Positions 1 through 10,606 of a stretch of DNA of 64,000 bases are shown here, in pieces. Below the pieces are notes generated by a model. The model did no database searches. It saw only the letters and a program-made list of their open reading frames with translations, and was not told where the DNA came from. Numbering within the stretch: the first letter of the stretch is position 1; the number at the start of each line of letters is the position of its first letter. Where the stretch lies: assembly GCA_022606425.2 (NCBI GenBank), contig JAHDVF020000046.1:482809-546808 (forward strand), in the 5' to 3' direction. Source of the stretch: Lepidostoma basale (taxonomy: Eukaryota > Arthropoda > Insecta > Trichoptera > Lepidostomatidae). The translations under genes and the position numbers were made by a program.

Positions 1-350
1 TGACCACTTCAGGTTATATTGATACAATACATAGATTTTGTTACATTGTCACATTATGAAACACCCTAACATATAAAAATAAGTAAATATTCAAAGAATT
101 GCATAAGAAATAACATTAAAAAAACATTTACCACACTTTTCCTTATAAAAAACTACTAACAATCTCAAAACAACAACGGGAAGACGCACTTTTACCGTTT
201 GACAAGGCACAGTTCAAAACTGATAGTTTTGTTTCTTACCAACAGTTGTCTCTGCCTACCTCTTTTGTCATAGTTTCTTGGGATTAAAGTTTTTTGACTG
301 GACACATAGAGCAATTCTTATTATATTTTGTTTTATTAACCAACGGTTAT
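1..350. other. AT-rich stretch, no recognised feature
   Basis: I see no coding potential or recognised repeat here. On the minus strand the right end (about 300-350) could be the 3' UTR of the weak exon at 351-551, because it carries an AATAAA signal about 20 bases after that ORF's stop. Confidence 0.3.
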
Positions 351-551
351 TTACTGGGGGCGGTCAAATACTGGTGCTTCGACCCTATTAGCGAAGCAAA
401 CACGGTGATGCAGACCATCTGAACCAGGCAAATTTGCATTTAGATCGTCGCTGTGATTCTTTTTTTCCCCTTCGCACGAGACCGACTCGCGCATACTAAT
501 GGGACTTTCAAACGGTGGAAGCAAAATAGAAGCAGAGCTACCAATTAACAT
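351..551 (-). CDS. Possible terminal exon, product unrecognised
   Basis: A minus-strand open frame of up to 66 codons ends at a TAA/TGA-type stop beside the CCCCCAG near 354. It is richer in GC than its surroundings and has a mixed, protein-like composition (SCEGEKKNHSDDLNANLPG, then HHRVCFANRVEAPVF). A poly(A) signal AATAAA lies about 20 bases downstream, as expected for a last exon. An AG acceptor (TTGGTAG, near 535) could open the exon. I do not recognise the protein. It may equally be an old repeat, since no second exon or homology supports it. Confidence 0.22.
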   Translation of the reverse strand: MLIGSSASILLPPFESPISMRESVSCEGEKKNHSDDLNANLPGSDGLHHRVCFANRVEAPVFDRPQ

Positions 552-787
552 GTGTTTTAAACCATATTATAGACATGGACCCTGAGAACTCACTATCGTG
601 AATCGTTTAGGGGCATTCAAGATATGTGGATATATTGAATAATGCATCGAATGATTTATTGTCACTTGAACAAGAGTATGAAACTCCATATTATGATTCC
701 ACATTATTAGAATAAAATAATGCATGTTTACCGGAAGCTAATTATTTCCTGGAGAGACCACAATACGAATGACGAGGTTCTCATTAG

Positions 788-1251
788 AATCTAGTGGCTT
801 TATCCCACTGCATTCCTCTTGGGCATGCTGGGGAGCAATAATTTGCAGATAAGAAGAGATGGGTGCACACTTACCCATTTCTTCAGACTTATCAGGGGAT
901 TCTTTGAGAACTCCGTTATCTTGGAGGCTATCCATCTTTATGTTCCAAATGGTTATCTTCGACAGCGTCAGCACAGACTGTTTTATCTCCCAGCATCAGA
1001 ACCAACCTGCCTCTGGTGATGCCGGTGGGGAGAGCAATCAAACTGCTGAACATGATCGCTTCGGAGATCGACGTCTTTCATATTCGTGAAAGTACGTTCA
1101 GAAGACAAATACTCTTGACTTTGGAGAGTATCTTGTATTCCTAATGTCGAACCATCTCTCACGCGTTCCTGGTATTATATATTTTTTATGTTTTATATAA
1201 TTGTTGTTTGTAATATCTTTCGAGAAAATAAACTGATTTGATTTGATTTGA
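788..1251 (+). mobile_element. J1 LINE 3' fragment, frameshifted
   Basis: The 3' end of a Jockey/CR1-like non-LTR element. In order it encodes LWLYPTAFLLGMLG, RRDG..LTHFFRLIRGFFEN, YLRQRQHRLFYLPA, then in another frame NLPLVMPVGRAIKLLN and ESTFRRQILLTLES before a stop at about 1143. A frameshift near 1005 breaks the ORF. The 3' UTR ends in repeated TGATT units (about 1232-1251), which is the family's tail. The copy is 5'-truncated and dead. Confidence 0.8.
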
Positions 1252-1254
1252 TCG

Positions 1255-1574
1255 AAGGTAGGAGACAACTCTTCAAAAACACCTAAGAGAGGCGAGCCAA
1301 AGAGATCGACCACAAAATGGTAATAAAGGTCTTCTTAGAGGGGTTGGTGCAAGGGACAAATTATAAGGAGGACCCCCGAGCTCTGAAACAAGTGTGCGAT
1401 AACTGCGTCTCGTATGTTGAACCGAAGAGGGCTGTAGAAGACAGATGGCAGTGGAAGACGAGGTGAAGACATTGCTGCAAACTAATCCCTAGCAGTGGCG
1501 GTACTCCCAGAGAAGCCCAGAACCCCGGCATGCGTACGTAAGAAATTTTGAATCAAAACTCCCAAATCTAAGTA
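1255..1574. other. Unassigned stretch between LINE fragments
   Basis: It is moderately GC-rich and contains no long open frame. It may be the 5' continuation of the LINE 3' end at 1575-1675, but I cannot identify it. Confidence 0.2.
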
Positions 1575-1675
1575 ATCATGCCCCCGCACAAACCAACAAC
1601 CCACCAAATAACCTTCCAACAATGTTCCGATCAGACGTAAGAGGAATAACCACAAGAGCTGAACCTCCAAGAAGA
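1575..1675 (+). mobile_element. LINE 3' end fragment (same family as 59945-60475)
   Basis: About 95 bases match the reverse complement of 59965-60070, the 3' end of a Jockey-like LINE ORF. Shared landmarks are CCCCCGCA, CCACCAAAT and CAGACGTAAGAGGAATA. Only the extreme 3' portion is present. Confidence 0.55.
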
Positions 1676-1934
1676 GGTTTTGTTACAATAAAATGACGAT
1701 AGATTAGTTAACTAACATGTCAAGAGAATCAATATAATAGCTAAAAACAAATTGTATACAGTAATTGGGTTCAAACTACCTGTTGTATACAAAAAAATAA
1801 TAATAATAGTAAAACAGTTTGTTTTTTAAAAAAATCCCTCCTATGTTTCAAAAGGTCGTAAAAGAAAAAAAAATATTCATACAGTATAAGAATAGGAACA
1901 GTAAAATAAATGAAAACGGACTTCCAACAACGAG

Positions 1935-2196
1935 ATTATTATTATTATTATTATTAATATTTTGTTGAATCGCTCTTTACATCATGACAGCATGAGCCAA
2001 ATCGATGTAAAGGGTATTATAGCTATCATAGTGATTCTCATGACATGTGATAGGTAGCTAAGTCTACCGCCATTTTATTGTCACGTTAATTCTACACCAG
2101 ACCAAAGACAGTGCAACAATCACACTGACCTCGCCGGGAATCGAACACGGAACCTTCGGGGCGGCAGTCAATGCTCTTACCACTCGACCACGAATA
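1935..2196 (-). mobile_element. tRNA-derived SINE
   Basis: On the minus strand the element opens with a tRNA-like head. It has an A-box-like TGGTCGAGTGGTAAGAGC (about 2174-2191) and a B-box GTTCGATTCCC (about 2134-2145), spaced as in a pol III promoter. A unique body follows, then an (AAT)n tail (1937-1958). This is the architecture of a tRNA-related SINE, which would be transcribed by pol III and moved by a LINE. Related copies lie at 20256-21236 (split by RTE-A) and 37432-37500 (body only). Confidence 0.7.
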
Positions 2197-2199
2197 TAT

Positions 2200-2865
2200 T
2201 ATTAAAAGAACACATTTCTTAAAAACGGAATGTATTTATATAACTTTCATATGACACATCAAGTAAACCATACTGACGATTTATTCGATATTTTAAAATG
2301 ACTCGTTATTACCATATTTTATTTTTTATTCAAACAATATTTACCTTGCACTTTGCATATGAAAAAAATGCCGTATCAATACATCGACACGTTTCAAAGA
2401 TATTCAAATGGCTGAGTGACCTTATCATATTTACGTTGGCAACACTTTCTTTCATCTGATTCGTGTAAAGAGAAACAAATCTCTAAAAAGAGAATGAGAT
2501 TTAAATTCAAAAGATTCGAATAAAAAAAAAAACATGAGATAAAAACTTCCATCGTTCGCTGGTTTGTATAATATCTCCAGGGTATAAACAGGAGATTAAA
2601 TGCAGATGTAACACGTGCTCTCGTCACACGTGTGGGTCGTAAAATCCCCCCTGTTTAATAAGCCTTCGTCACAAGACAATATTTTTATTAATTCACAGCG
2701 TGTACTAACAATATCGATAATAAATCAAAGGAAGTTACAGCGGTAGCGGATACCCGCGGGCTAGGTCGGCTCTCTGTTCATCGTGACGGTTTTGTAATTA
2801 CATTTAGTTACATCTATGAATTGAAATGTTTCGATTACATGTCAAATGATTAAGGGTATTAATAT
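2200..2865. other. AT-rich gap, no recognised feature
   Basis: No supported gene or family was seen. A short GC-rich patch near 2745-2790 does not form an ORF. Confidence 0.3.
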
Positions 2866-3015
2866 TTTATCTTCTTCTTCTTCTTTGCTAGCCTTCTTCC
2901 CTCCACTGCTGGATATAGGCCTCTTCCAATTTCTTCCACTCGTCTCTATCCTGCCCCCTTTGTATCCAAGATTTTCCAACCCTTTTGACAATATCATCGG
3001 TCCATCTCATCGGTG
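2866..3015 (-). mobile_element. RTE-C LINE 3' end
   Basis: On the minus strand it encodes RWTDDIVKRVGKSWIQ, QDRDEWKKLEEAYIQQW and a stop, followed by an (AAG)n tail at 2866-2885. This is the C-terminus of an RTE-like endonuclease/reverse-transcriptase polyprotein. The rest is missing. Confidence 0.7.
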
Positions 3016-3304
3016 TTGTGTACCTACTAGAATGCAGCACAAAAATTGTAATCAAGCAAATCTTTATCTGGTGTGGACTTCCTGTCTCCCCTAATCTATC
3101 GAAAAAGAATATTATCTAAACATGCTGTGAATAAGGACTTTGAAAGCTTAACGGAACTTATGCACTTTGAATGCAGCAAAGTCCAGGATATTATCTTATA
3201 ACTCCTGCTTATAAATAGGGCATTTGCTGTATTTGTCACACACATTAATTTTGGAAACGAAGCTTGTAACACACATGTTGTATATTTATATAACAAATCA
3301 TCGA

Positions 3305-3700
3305 GATCCAGTCGATCGTGCATTTTCATTTTGGAAGACCGTAACATCGGTGGCCTTCCGACACTTCGCCCATGGTCTCCAACTGAGTATCCTGGGTGCC
3401 CATCAGTTGCCACCCTGTCTAGCCAAGTGTCCAGCCCATTGCCATTTCAATTTTGCCACTCAGTCCATGACGTCAGCAACCCTGGTGCAGCGTCTGATTC
3501 ATTCCTTATGCGGTCACGCAAGCTCACACCAAGTATCTGTCTTTCCATGGACCTCTGTGTACACTTGAGCCTGTGGACACTTTTTGCTGTAAGAGTTGTC
3601 GTCGTAGACCTTTCTTTTGAGACAAACCGGTATTTCATCATTTTCAAAGACATGTCTCAATTTACCAAAGGCGGCCCAACCCAGTCCAACTCTTCGAGGT
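3305..3700 (-). mobile_element. RTE-C LINE fragment, frameshifted
   Basis: On the minus strand it reads LGWAAFGKLRHVFEN, then DVMDWVAKLKWQWAGHLARQ, LSWRPWAK and RSVGRPP in shifting frames. This is the region C-terminal to the reverse transcriptase in RTE elements. There are in-frame stops and at least one frameshift, so it is a decayed copy. Confidence 0.65.
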
Positions 3701-3829
3701 AGCTCTGCAATATTTTATATAATAATTTCTTTGAAATGCAATGAATGCATACATCTCAAATGTTCCGACTTAGTTTATCCATAGTTTCAGGTGTAAGGCA
3801 AATGTTGGAACATATTTTTTCTAACGTAA

Positions 3830-4250
3830 GTCACGCATGGGCGAAAGACGAAGACGTTGAGGATGTTAGCAGGCAAGACACTAAGAGATCGCGTGAGTAA
3901 CACCAGAATAAGAGAGTACAAGATCGAATAGACAGCGAAAGGAGCACTGGTACTGACATGTCCAAAGAATGAACACCAGCAGACTCCCGTGGGAGTTGCC
4001 CAGGTGGAAGATCTCCAAAAGATGGAATGACAGCATTGCATGGACTCACCGCGTATTTTTATTGCTTATGACATCATATTTTGGAAAAACAAATTACTCT
4101 AATTTCTAATATCGTGATGCACGAGACTCCAGAGGGCCGTCGACCACCAGGACGACCACCAAAGAGATGGAGAGAAGGCTGGTCGTCTTCATCACAGGAA
4201 GAAAGTTGATATCCTGCATAAACAGATGGCAAGATCTACAAACAGAAGAA
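3830..4250 (+). mobile_element. RTE-B LINE 3' fragment
   Basis: It encodes MLAGKTLRDRVSNTRIREYKI early on, RWNDSIAWTHRV near 4010-4050, and after about 60 intrusive bases HETPEGRRPPGRPPKRWREGW and SSSSQEES before a stop (about 4207). The PGRPPKRW block is the RTE-B hallmark. Stops and a small insertion break it. Confidence 0.65.
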
Positions 4251-4253
4251 AAA

Positions 4254-4693
4254 TTAACTAACTAACTAACCATCACGCCATCTCCGCGAAGGGGGAGGCA
4301 CAAAAAGAATGGATTGCCACACTTTTCTTTCCTGACATATTTCTCTCGCTTCCTCAGCATTCATACATCGTGTCATGCACGCGCGTCGATTTCTCTGACT
4401 CCTCACATGGCCGACATTCAATATTTGATTTATTTGATCGTGCCACGTTTTCCTCGGTCTTCCTCTATTTCTGGTTCCATCTACATCGTTAACATATAAT
4501 TTTTTACCATTCTTTCTTCATTCATTCTTTCCATATGTCCAAACCATCTTAATGATCCTTTCATTATTTTGTTCATAACACCATCATTCACACCGCATTC
4601 ACTTCTTATATTTTCATTCGACACTCTATCATACACAGTATCCACACATTCGTCGAAAGAGATCTCATTTCTACTGCATATCTCATATCTCTT
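4254..4693 (-). mobile_element. RTE-A LINE 3' copy
   Basis: The minus-strand copy has its (TTAG)n tail at 4254-4270. Reading inward it carries the conserved 3' block (CTACCCC-type end, RTRCMNVEE, GRPRKTWHDQI) and VYDRVSNENIRSECG further upstream. It is 5'-truncated and interrupted near 4694 by a separate retroposon (4709-4942). Confidence 0.75.
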
Positions 4694-4957
4694 AGACGAA
4701 TGAGATCTTTTTTTTTTTAAGGAACATAGAAGTTCCCGCCACATACCCGAGGCTGTTATAGGGCGTAGCGGCGCCCTTTTATCAGCCTCGCTCGTACACT
4801 CCCTGGGCCTGTCCCCGGTCCATCCGGGACTTACATTTAAAGACGGCAACAACAAGGGGGTGCCAGACCACATTTAATCTACCCCATCCTACTTCTATGC
4901 TCCGCTGTACTTTATTGAATATGTAAACATAATATTTAATACAGACGAATGAGATCT
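4694..4957 (-). mobile_element. Short retroposon with 15-bp target duplication
   Basis: A 234-base insert (4709-4942) is bounded by identical copies of AGACGAATGAGATCT at 4694-4708 and 4943-4957. It starts with a T-run (about 12), so on the minus strand it is a poly(A)-tailed retroposon. Its interior is GC-richer than the surroundings (TCCCGGATGGACCGGGGAC and similar) and has no long ORF. It is either a SINE or a 5'-truncated LINE 3' UTR; I cannot name the family. The host sequence is an RTE-A copy. Confidence 0.7.
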
Positions 4958-5451
4958 CTTAGACGAACAGAAGAAGAAGAAATTACTCGGTTAACGGATT
5001 TACGATCGATTATCTAATCAACTATCTTTACGTCTGGCAGCCTTCGCAAGATGTTCAGGAAATACGGCAAACAAAACGTGAGAGTCAACGCACCATGGCG
5101 TCTATGCGCACCCGCACAGAAAAGTGAAACCATAGACAACACCCGATCGCCCGGAGACCGGGGGCACGTTTGGCGAACATTTCAACAGCAAAATCTCTGG
5201 CCGGACCTTCGCCTGAGGCCGGGAATCTAGCGGGCGTGGACCAAGGAGGGCGACCGGTAGAAACGTGACGTTAAAAAAATAACATGTCGACGGTCTTGCA
5301 TTCCGTGTATTGTCTTACCGGTGAATAATTGACTCAAATTAATCATTTCAATTTCGACGTCACTCAAAAATGTAGGGTAAAATTTGTATTGTAATGTTAT
5401 AGGTCTGAAGACGCGTTTCCCAATAGGTAATTTAATTAATTATTCTACCGA

Positions 5452-5940
5452 TGTTATATATGGAAGCGAAGCATGGAACTGGCAAAAGAAGGATGAAAGT
5501 AGAATATATGCAGTAGAAATGAGATCAATTAGATGAACGTGTGAATACTCTGTGTATGATAGAGTGTCGAATGAAAATACAAGAAGTGAATGCGGTGCGA
5601 ATGATGGTGTTATGAACAAAATAATGAAAGGATCATTAAGATGATTTGGAGATATGAAGAGAATGAATGAATAAAGAATGGTAAAAAAATTATATGTTAA
5701 CGATGTAAATGGAACCAGAAATAGAGGAAGACCGAGGAAAACGTGGCACGATCAAATAAATCAAATATTGAATATCGGCCACGTGAGGAGTCAGAGAAAT
5801 CGACGCGCGTGCATGACACGATGTATGAATTTTGAGGAATCGAGAGAAATATGTCAGGAAAGAAAAGTATGACAGTCCATTATTTCTGCCTACCCCTTCG
5901 GGGAGACGGCGTGATGGTTAGTTAGTTAGTTAGTTAATAT
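5452..5940 (+). mobile_element. RTE-A LINE 3' copy
   Basis: It encodes YGSEAWNWQKKDESR, then SVYDRVSNENTRSECG, NGTRNRGRPRKTWHDQINQ and RNRRACMTRCMNFEESREICQ, and ends in TTAG repeats (about 5918-5936). Several stops interrupt it. The 5' end is truncated within the region after the reverse transcriptase. Confidence 0.8.
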
Positions 5941-5984
5941 ATATAATTAACTGTTAAAATTTAAACTCTTTTATGGTATCACAA

Positions 5985-6150
5985 TTTTTTCGTGATTTTT
6001 TTCCGATGTTTTAATATAATAGTTCTTATGCTATTCGGGACGGAGACAAATCCAACAAATTCAAAGATCATAAAAATCGGTCCAGCCGTTCTTGAGTTAT
6101 AAATGGTGTAATTTACACGACTTTGTTTTATATGTATAGATATAGTTTAT
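5985..6150 (+). repeat. Probable LINE 3' UTR-like repeat
   Basis: The sentence-like tract ATCGGTCCAGCCGTTCTTG followed by ATAAATGG, CACGACTTTG and TATATGTATAGATATAG is typical of 3' ends of moth and butterfly retroposons. This assignment rests on memory of such repeats. No coding part is attached. Confidence 0.35.
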
Positions 6151-6499
6151 TTAAAATCTAAATAAATGAAAACAGTATGGACAACCACAGAGCACATAAG
6201 TCATATTCAAATGAATCAGTGAACCTATGCACATGCCATCACGTCGCGCCCGATTGGAGATACAGTACACGCAGAGGACAGAACGCCGTGCGCATTGTAA
6301 AATAATTCAAATCAGCGCGGCCGTCCACGAGAGAGACTGATCTCAATTTGTCATCGTCAATCCATACATACAAGACGGCTCTTGCCTTTTGTCATTCGGA
6401 CACGGCTATAAACATTGCCACATACGTCATTTCGCATCGGTCCGGTGAATAAACAAAATTGAAGAAATGCTGTTACAATTGCGAACGTGCATTATTTTT

Positions 6500-7850
6500 A
6501 TGCGGAACCTGTTGGGGAGCTAGAAGGCATGCTAGATGAACTGAACACTGCATCCAGACGAGTGGGTCTCGGGATGAATTCGGACAAGACGAAAGTCATG
6601 TATAATCAAATCAAATCAAATCAAATCAGTTTATTTCATCAACAGACATTACAAAATTTATTTTTAAGGCATCTATTGAGAACAGGTAAAATAATATATT
6701 ATATATAGTATACTACCAGAAACGCATAAGAGATGGTTCAACATTAGGAAGACAGGATACTCTCCAGAATTAAGAGTATTTGCCTTCTGAACGTACTCTC
6801 ACTAACATGAAAGACGTCGATTTCCGAGGAGACCGCGTTCAGCAGACTAACTGCTCTTCCCACCGGTGTCACCAGAGGCAGATTGGTTCTGGCAGCCGGT
6901 AGGTAAAACAATCTGTGCTGTCGCTGTCGGAGATATCTATCGGGGACAAAAAGCCGAACACCCTCCAGTACGGCCGAGTTCTCGAAGTATCCCCTAATTA
7001 ATCTAAAGAAATGGGTAATTAGACGTCCATCTCTTCGAAGCTGTAGAGAATTGGTTCCGAGCATTCCCAAAAGAAATGCCGTGGGATAGAGCCAAGGATA
7101 GCTACCATACTCCCTCATGTAGAGATACCTCAGAAATTTTTTCTGAACCCTCTCCAGCATAATGGAATATCTCGCCTCGTGAATGAACATATTATCCCGG
7201 GATCTGTAACCGTCGATGGGTCGGCTCTCGAAGTGGTACAAGAATACACATTTCTTGGCCAAATCATACAATTAGGACGAAACAATTTCGAGAAAGAAGC
7301 CGACCGAAGAATTCAGTTGGGTTGGGCGGCCTTTGGGAAATTACGTCATGTTTTCACTTCCAAAATACCACAATGCCTCAAGACTAAAGTCTTCAACCAG
7401 TGCGTTTTGACAGTCATGACGTACGGAGCCGAGACGTGGACATTGACAAAAGGTCTAGTCTACAGATTCAAGGTTGCCCAGCGCGCCATGGAAAAAGCCA
7501 TGCTTGGAATTACCTTGAGGGACAGATTTAGAAACGAATTTATTCGACAACAAACCAATGTGATTGAGGTGGCTCTACGGATAGGTGGACTGAAGTGGCG
7601 GTGGGCTGGCCATATCTGTCGGAGAACCGACAGCCAAATGGGAAGACGGGTTCTGGAGTGGAGACCGCGTACAGGATTCCGTAGAGTTGGACGTCCCCTT
7701 GCCCGCTGGCCCGACGATCTGAAGAGGATTGCTGGACGTGGATGGATGGGAGCGGCAATGGATAGGGGGCGGTGGCGTGCTTTGGGAGAGTCCTACATCC
7801 AGCAGTGGATGACAACGGCTGATGATGATGATGATTATTTTTATGCATCT
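6500..7850 (+). mobile_element. RTE-C LINE 3' half, split by a J1 insertion
   Basis: The left piece (6500-6606) encodes GELEGMLDELNTASRRVGLG and NSDKTKVMYN. The right piece (7182-7850) resumes in frame at EHIIPGSVTVDGSALEVVQ and continues through EYTFLGQ, YGAETWTLTKG, LKWRWAGHICRR, EWRPRTG and WPDDLKRIAGRGW to TTADDDDD. It ends in a short GAT run (7821-7837). The reading frame is open across the right piece (about 220 codons). The C-terminal domain of the RTE polyprotein is therefore well preserved, but the nuclease and reverse transcriptase are absent. Confidence 0.85.
6607..7181 (-). mobile_element. J1 LINE inserted in RTE-C
   Basis: The minus-strand J1 copy has its (TTTGA)n tail at 6607-6627. 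It encodes ARYSIMLERVQKKFLRYLY, GSYPWLYPTAFLLGMLGTNS, RLITHFFRLIRGYFEN, YLRQRQHRLFYLPA, NLPLVTPVGRAVSLLN and FRRQILLILESILSS. This C-terminal frame is intact for about 145 codons, so it is one of the youngest J1 copies here. It interrupts RTE-C exactly between codons; AAT at both junctions is the only visible duplication. Confidence 0.85.
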
Positions 7851-7910
7851 TGGGATAATCCGTATAGCTCGTCTTTATGGAAGTTTCCGAGATGGTTGTA
7901 GTAATGTAGG

Positions 7911-8396
7911 GTGTTTTTTTTAGACGTTTGGTTTTTAAACTGGCAACATTGATTCTACAGACTATTAATTTGACAGTTGACGGTTGATTTGTAATCAGTA
8001 CGTTTTACCATTTCACCATGAATAGACTGACGTCAGAACAGCGCTGGCAAACTGTGCAAATTCATTTTGAAAATCATGGTTCGGTTCGCCAAACTTATCG
8101 TGCACTGCGCCCATTTTACGGTCGACGTAATCGTCCATCCGAGCAAGTTATTCGGAAGACCATGGATTGTTTTCGCACCACTTACACTCTAGAGGATAAT
8201 ACGCATCCACAAAGACGACAATTGTCGAAAACTGGACTTCACGATTGGGCTTCATTTGAGCTAGCCGCGCCGTGGCGTTCATAAACGCGAAATCATATTT
8301 AAATAATAATGGCAATATCATAGACATTAACATTATTTTTATGTGTTTTTTTTTTCATTTTGAATATGTATTGTATACATCTAAAAAAAAACTATA
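7911..8396 (+). mobile_element. Mariner-like deletion derivative
   Basis: It begins with the terminal sequence AGGGTGTTTTTTTTAGACG and contains the N-terminal helix-turn-helix part of a transposase: MNRLTSEQRWQTVQIHFENH, then GSVRQTYRALRPFYG and RPSEQVIRKTMD (8018-8250). The sequence then jumps to non-coding 3' sequence (TAGACATTAACATTATTTTTATG) near the degenerate right terminus (8380-8396). The catalytic DDE/D core is missing, so it is non-autonomous. Related copies are at 35646-36054, 44926-45027 and 48421-49256. Confidence 0.7.
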
Positions 8397-9000
8397 TATC
8401 ATAACCAACCTGAAGATGGAGACTGCAACTATCTCCGAAACGTCGCGTCGGTCTAGAAAAACGATAACACAGATTTTCCCAAAACCCCAAAAAAACATAT
8501 TGCTACCAACGGTGAAAATCCACGAAATTGTTTGCATTATTTTTACCGAGTGTGAAATCATGAAAGAAAAAAAAATTCTACTCATATTTTATACAAAATT
8601 TTAATACAGTATTTAAATTGGAATAAAAACATGTTACCGCAGTCCCTAAATCCGCCATTTGAAAAAAGGGATAAAAAAAACATTTTATGATTATGGAACT
8701 CGAAAGAATTTAGGTAAAAGCTGTTTTCTAGTAATCTCTATGGAAATGACTGTATCGCCTCGATATGACATTATCAAATGAGCCTTAGCTAAGAATAAAA
8801 AGAAGAAAACTTCTACAGAAAAACCCATCAAAGAAGGCAACGGGAAACCACCCTTACTATATTTTCGCAAGTAATCGAAAGGGACGAATAGGAATCCGTG
8901 AAATTAAGTGGAATGCCACGGCTCCTAGTCCCGGGCAGACATTCAATGGGCAGAGGGAACGGAAAATCTCCTGACTCAACATAGTCAACGTCAAGGAAAC
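8397..9000. other. AT-rich gap, no recognised feature
   Basis: Short open frames here have no coding signature. The stretch 8800-9000 is unique-looking and leads into the minisatellite. Confidence 0.25.
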
Positions 9001-9005
9001 CTGAT

Positions 9006-9395
9006 ATGACACAACAAGAAGATATGACACAACACGAAGAGATGACACAACAAGAAGATATGTCACAAGAAGATAAGACACAACAAGAAGATATAACACA
9101 TCAAGCAGAGATGACACAACACGTAGAGATGAAACAACACGAAGAGATGACACAACAAGAAGAGATGACACAACACGAAGAGATGACGCAACAAGAAGAT
9201 ACGTCAGAGGAAGATATGACCCAACAAGAAGAGTTAACACAACATAGAGAGATGACACAACAAGAAGATATGACACAACAAATAGATAAGACACAACAAG
9301 TACATACGACACAACAAATCGACAGGGCACAACAAGAAGAGATGGCACAACACGAAGAGATAACACGAGAAGAAGATAAAACACAACAACAAGAT
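9006..9395 (+). repeat. 18-bp minisatellite encoding MTQQED units
   Basis: About 21 degenerate tandem copies of an 18-base unit (ATGACACAACAAGAAGAT and variants). On the plus strand it stays open and reads as repeats of MTQQED or MTQHEE for about 130 codons, then runs into unrelated sequence. No promoter, splice site or unique domain flanks it. I treat it as a minisatellite; a coding role is possible but unsupported. Confidence 0.8.
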
Positions 9396-9397
9396 AT

Positions 9398-9640
9398 TTT
9401 GTTGCTGTTAAAATTTAAAACACTTATAAATAATATCAAAATTTCTTTTTATTCACTGATGATGCCATGTTATTCCTGATGATGCCAACATCGGTTGGCG
9501 AAACAGCTGTCGCGACACTCTCAGTGAATAAAAAGAAATTGTGATATTATGACAGTGTCTTAAATTTAAACAGTAATAATGTTGAAGTATCATAGTGTTT
9601 CGGCCATAACAATGGACTATTTAAGATATTTTGTGTCAAC
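9398..9640 (+). repeat. Palindromic repeat copy with ribozyme-like hairpin
   Basis: A member of the repeat family that also occurs at 26335-26500, 29730-30680 and 45885-46150. The core motif at 9476-9511 is CTGATGA, a GCCAAC/GTTGGC hairpin, GAAAC, then AGCTGTC. Flanking arms include ATTCACTGA/TCAGTGAAT and the outer block GTATCATAGTGTTTCGGCC. The left arm of the palindrome is mostly lost here. Confidence 0.6.
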
Positions 9641-9959
9641 TTCCCCGATTTACTTTACACACAGCATTATTCAAAGAAGATCTGTGACAGTTTACGTAAT
9701 GTTCTTGCATAATAAAAGGTATTATTTACATGCCGACATGACGCCACACAGAATCTATACAAATCGGCCGATAAAAAAAAATACACACAATCTACTCACT
9801 CTTTCCTCTCAATTCTAGATGTCGGAGATCTCGTGTGATGCAGGTGTACCAACTAAAGTGTGTCAGTCTTACCTGAAAAGAAAAGAAAAACGTGCATTAG
9901 AAATGGAAACTGAACATATTATCAAATAACGTATCAATATAATAACAGAAAACTTAATT

Positions 9960-10335
9960 TCACTTCGCATTGTGTTAATAAGGTAGTTTGCTAAATGCCG
10001 AAAATCATTCTCCATAGATGGCGTTAGTGGGTCGGTTGTATAGGTTAATTCTTGAAAAAATTCACAAGTGCAACCAAATCTACATACGAGTAGATGGCTG
10101 ACTGAAACTGACACGTGAAGATAAATATGGATTTTGAAGTATATACGAGTATACATCTTCCAAAAATTTGTCATGCATGATCACAATAACAAAGGTGGAA
10201 TGGGGAATGTTGTAATTACATAAAGCGTGCGCTTAACCCAACCAATGACAGGTCATAAGTCCTGTAAACACCTTGATCATCCATGTTCAGTTTCCAGTTT
10301 ACGTCTTCGTCTCTATTGAGATACAATTAAAATTT
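9960..10335 (-). repeat. Family T repeat copy
   Basis: It contains the family landmarks in order on the plus strand: CATTGTGTTAATAAG, ATAGATGGCGTTAGTG, ATACATCTTCCAAAAA, GGGGAATGTTGTAATTA, AACCCAACCAATGACAGG and TCGTCTCTATTGAGATACAA. No ORF of note. By convention with the copies at 60-62 kb it lies on the minus strand. Confidence 0.6.
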
Positions 10336-10427
10336 AATTTCACTTGCCAATAAACTAGAATGGCAGTGTACAATGGTTTTATTGTACAGGGTGGCAAAAA
10401 ATGACCATTATGGTATCATTTAATTAT

Positions 10428-10606
10428 ATACAGTAGCGAGCACAGAAATCTTTTCACACTGAAAATATTTTTTTTTTGTAATTTAGTAATTTTTTTTGGG
10501 ATTCCTTGATAGTTTTTCAGTTCAAATTATTAAGCAACACTGTTTAAAGATGATCTGCAAGAAAAGTGCCTTTTTAGGGATCAAATTTTTTTTTTGATTT
10601 TAGTTG
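10428..10606 (-). mobile_element. Tc1-like element, terminal part
   Basis: ACAGTAGCGAGCACAGAAATC at about 10430 resembles a Tc1-type terminal inverted repeat. It is followed by non-coding sequence up to the RTE-A insertion. The transposase remnant continues at 11407-11995. Confidence 0.45.

Noticed and set aside
2127..2196. A tRNA gene
   Set aside because: A and B boxes are present, but the cloverleaf is incomplete and a SINE body with an (AAT)n tail follows; other copies share the body.
3096..3413. 105-codon minus-strand frame
   Set aside because: Only its first third matches RTE-C coding; the rest is frameshifted, unrelated sequence.
6180..6480. Possible solo LTR
   Set aside because: No paired TGT...ACA ends, target duplication or second copy could be found.
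8857..9439. Minus-strand frames rich in LLVVSSLRVVSY and CCVISSC
   Set aside because: They are the antisense translations of the 18-bp minisatellite.
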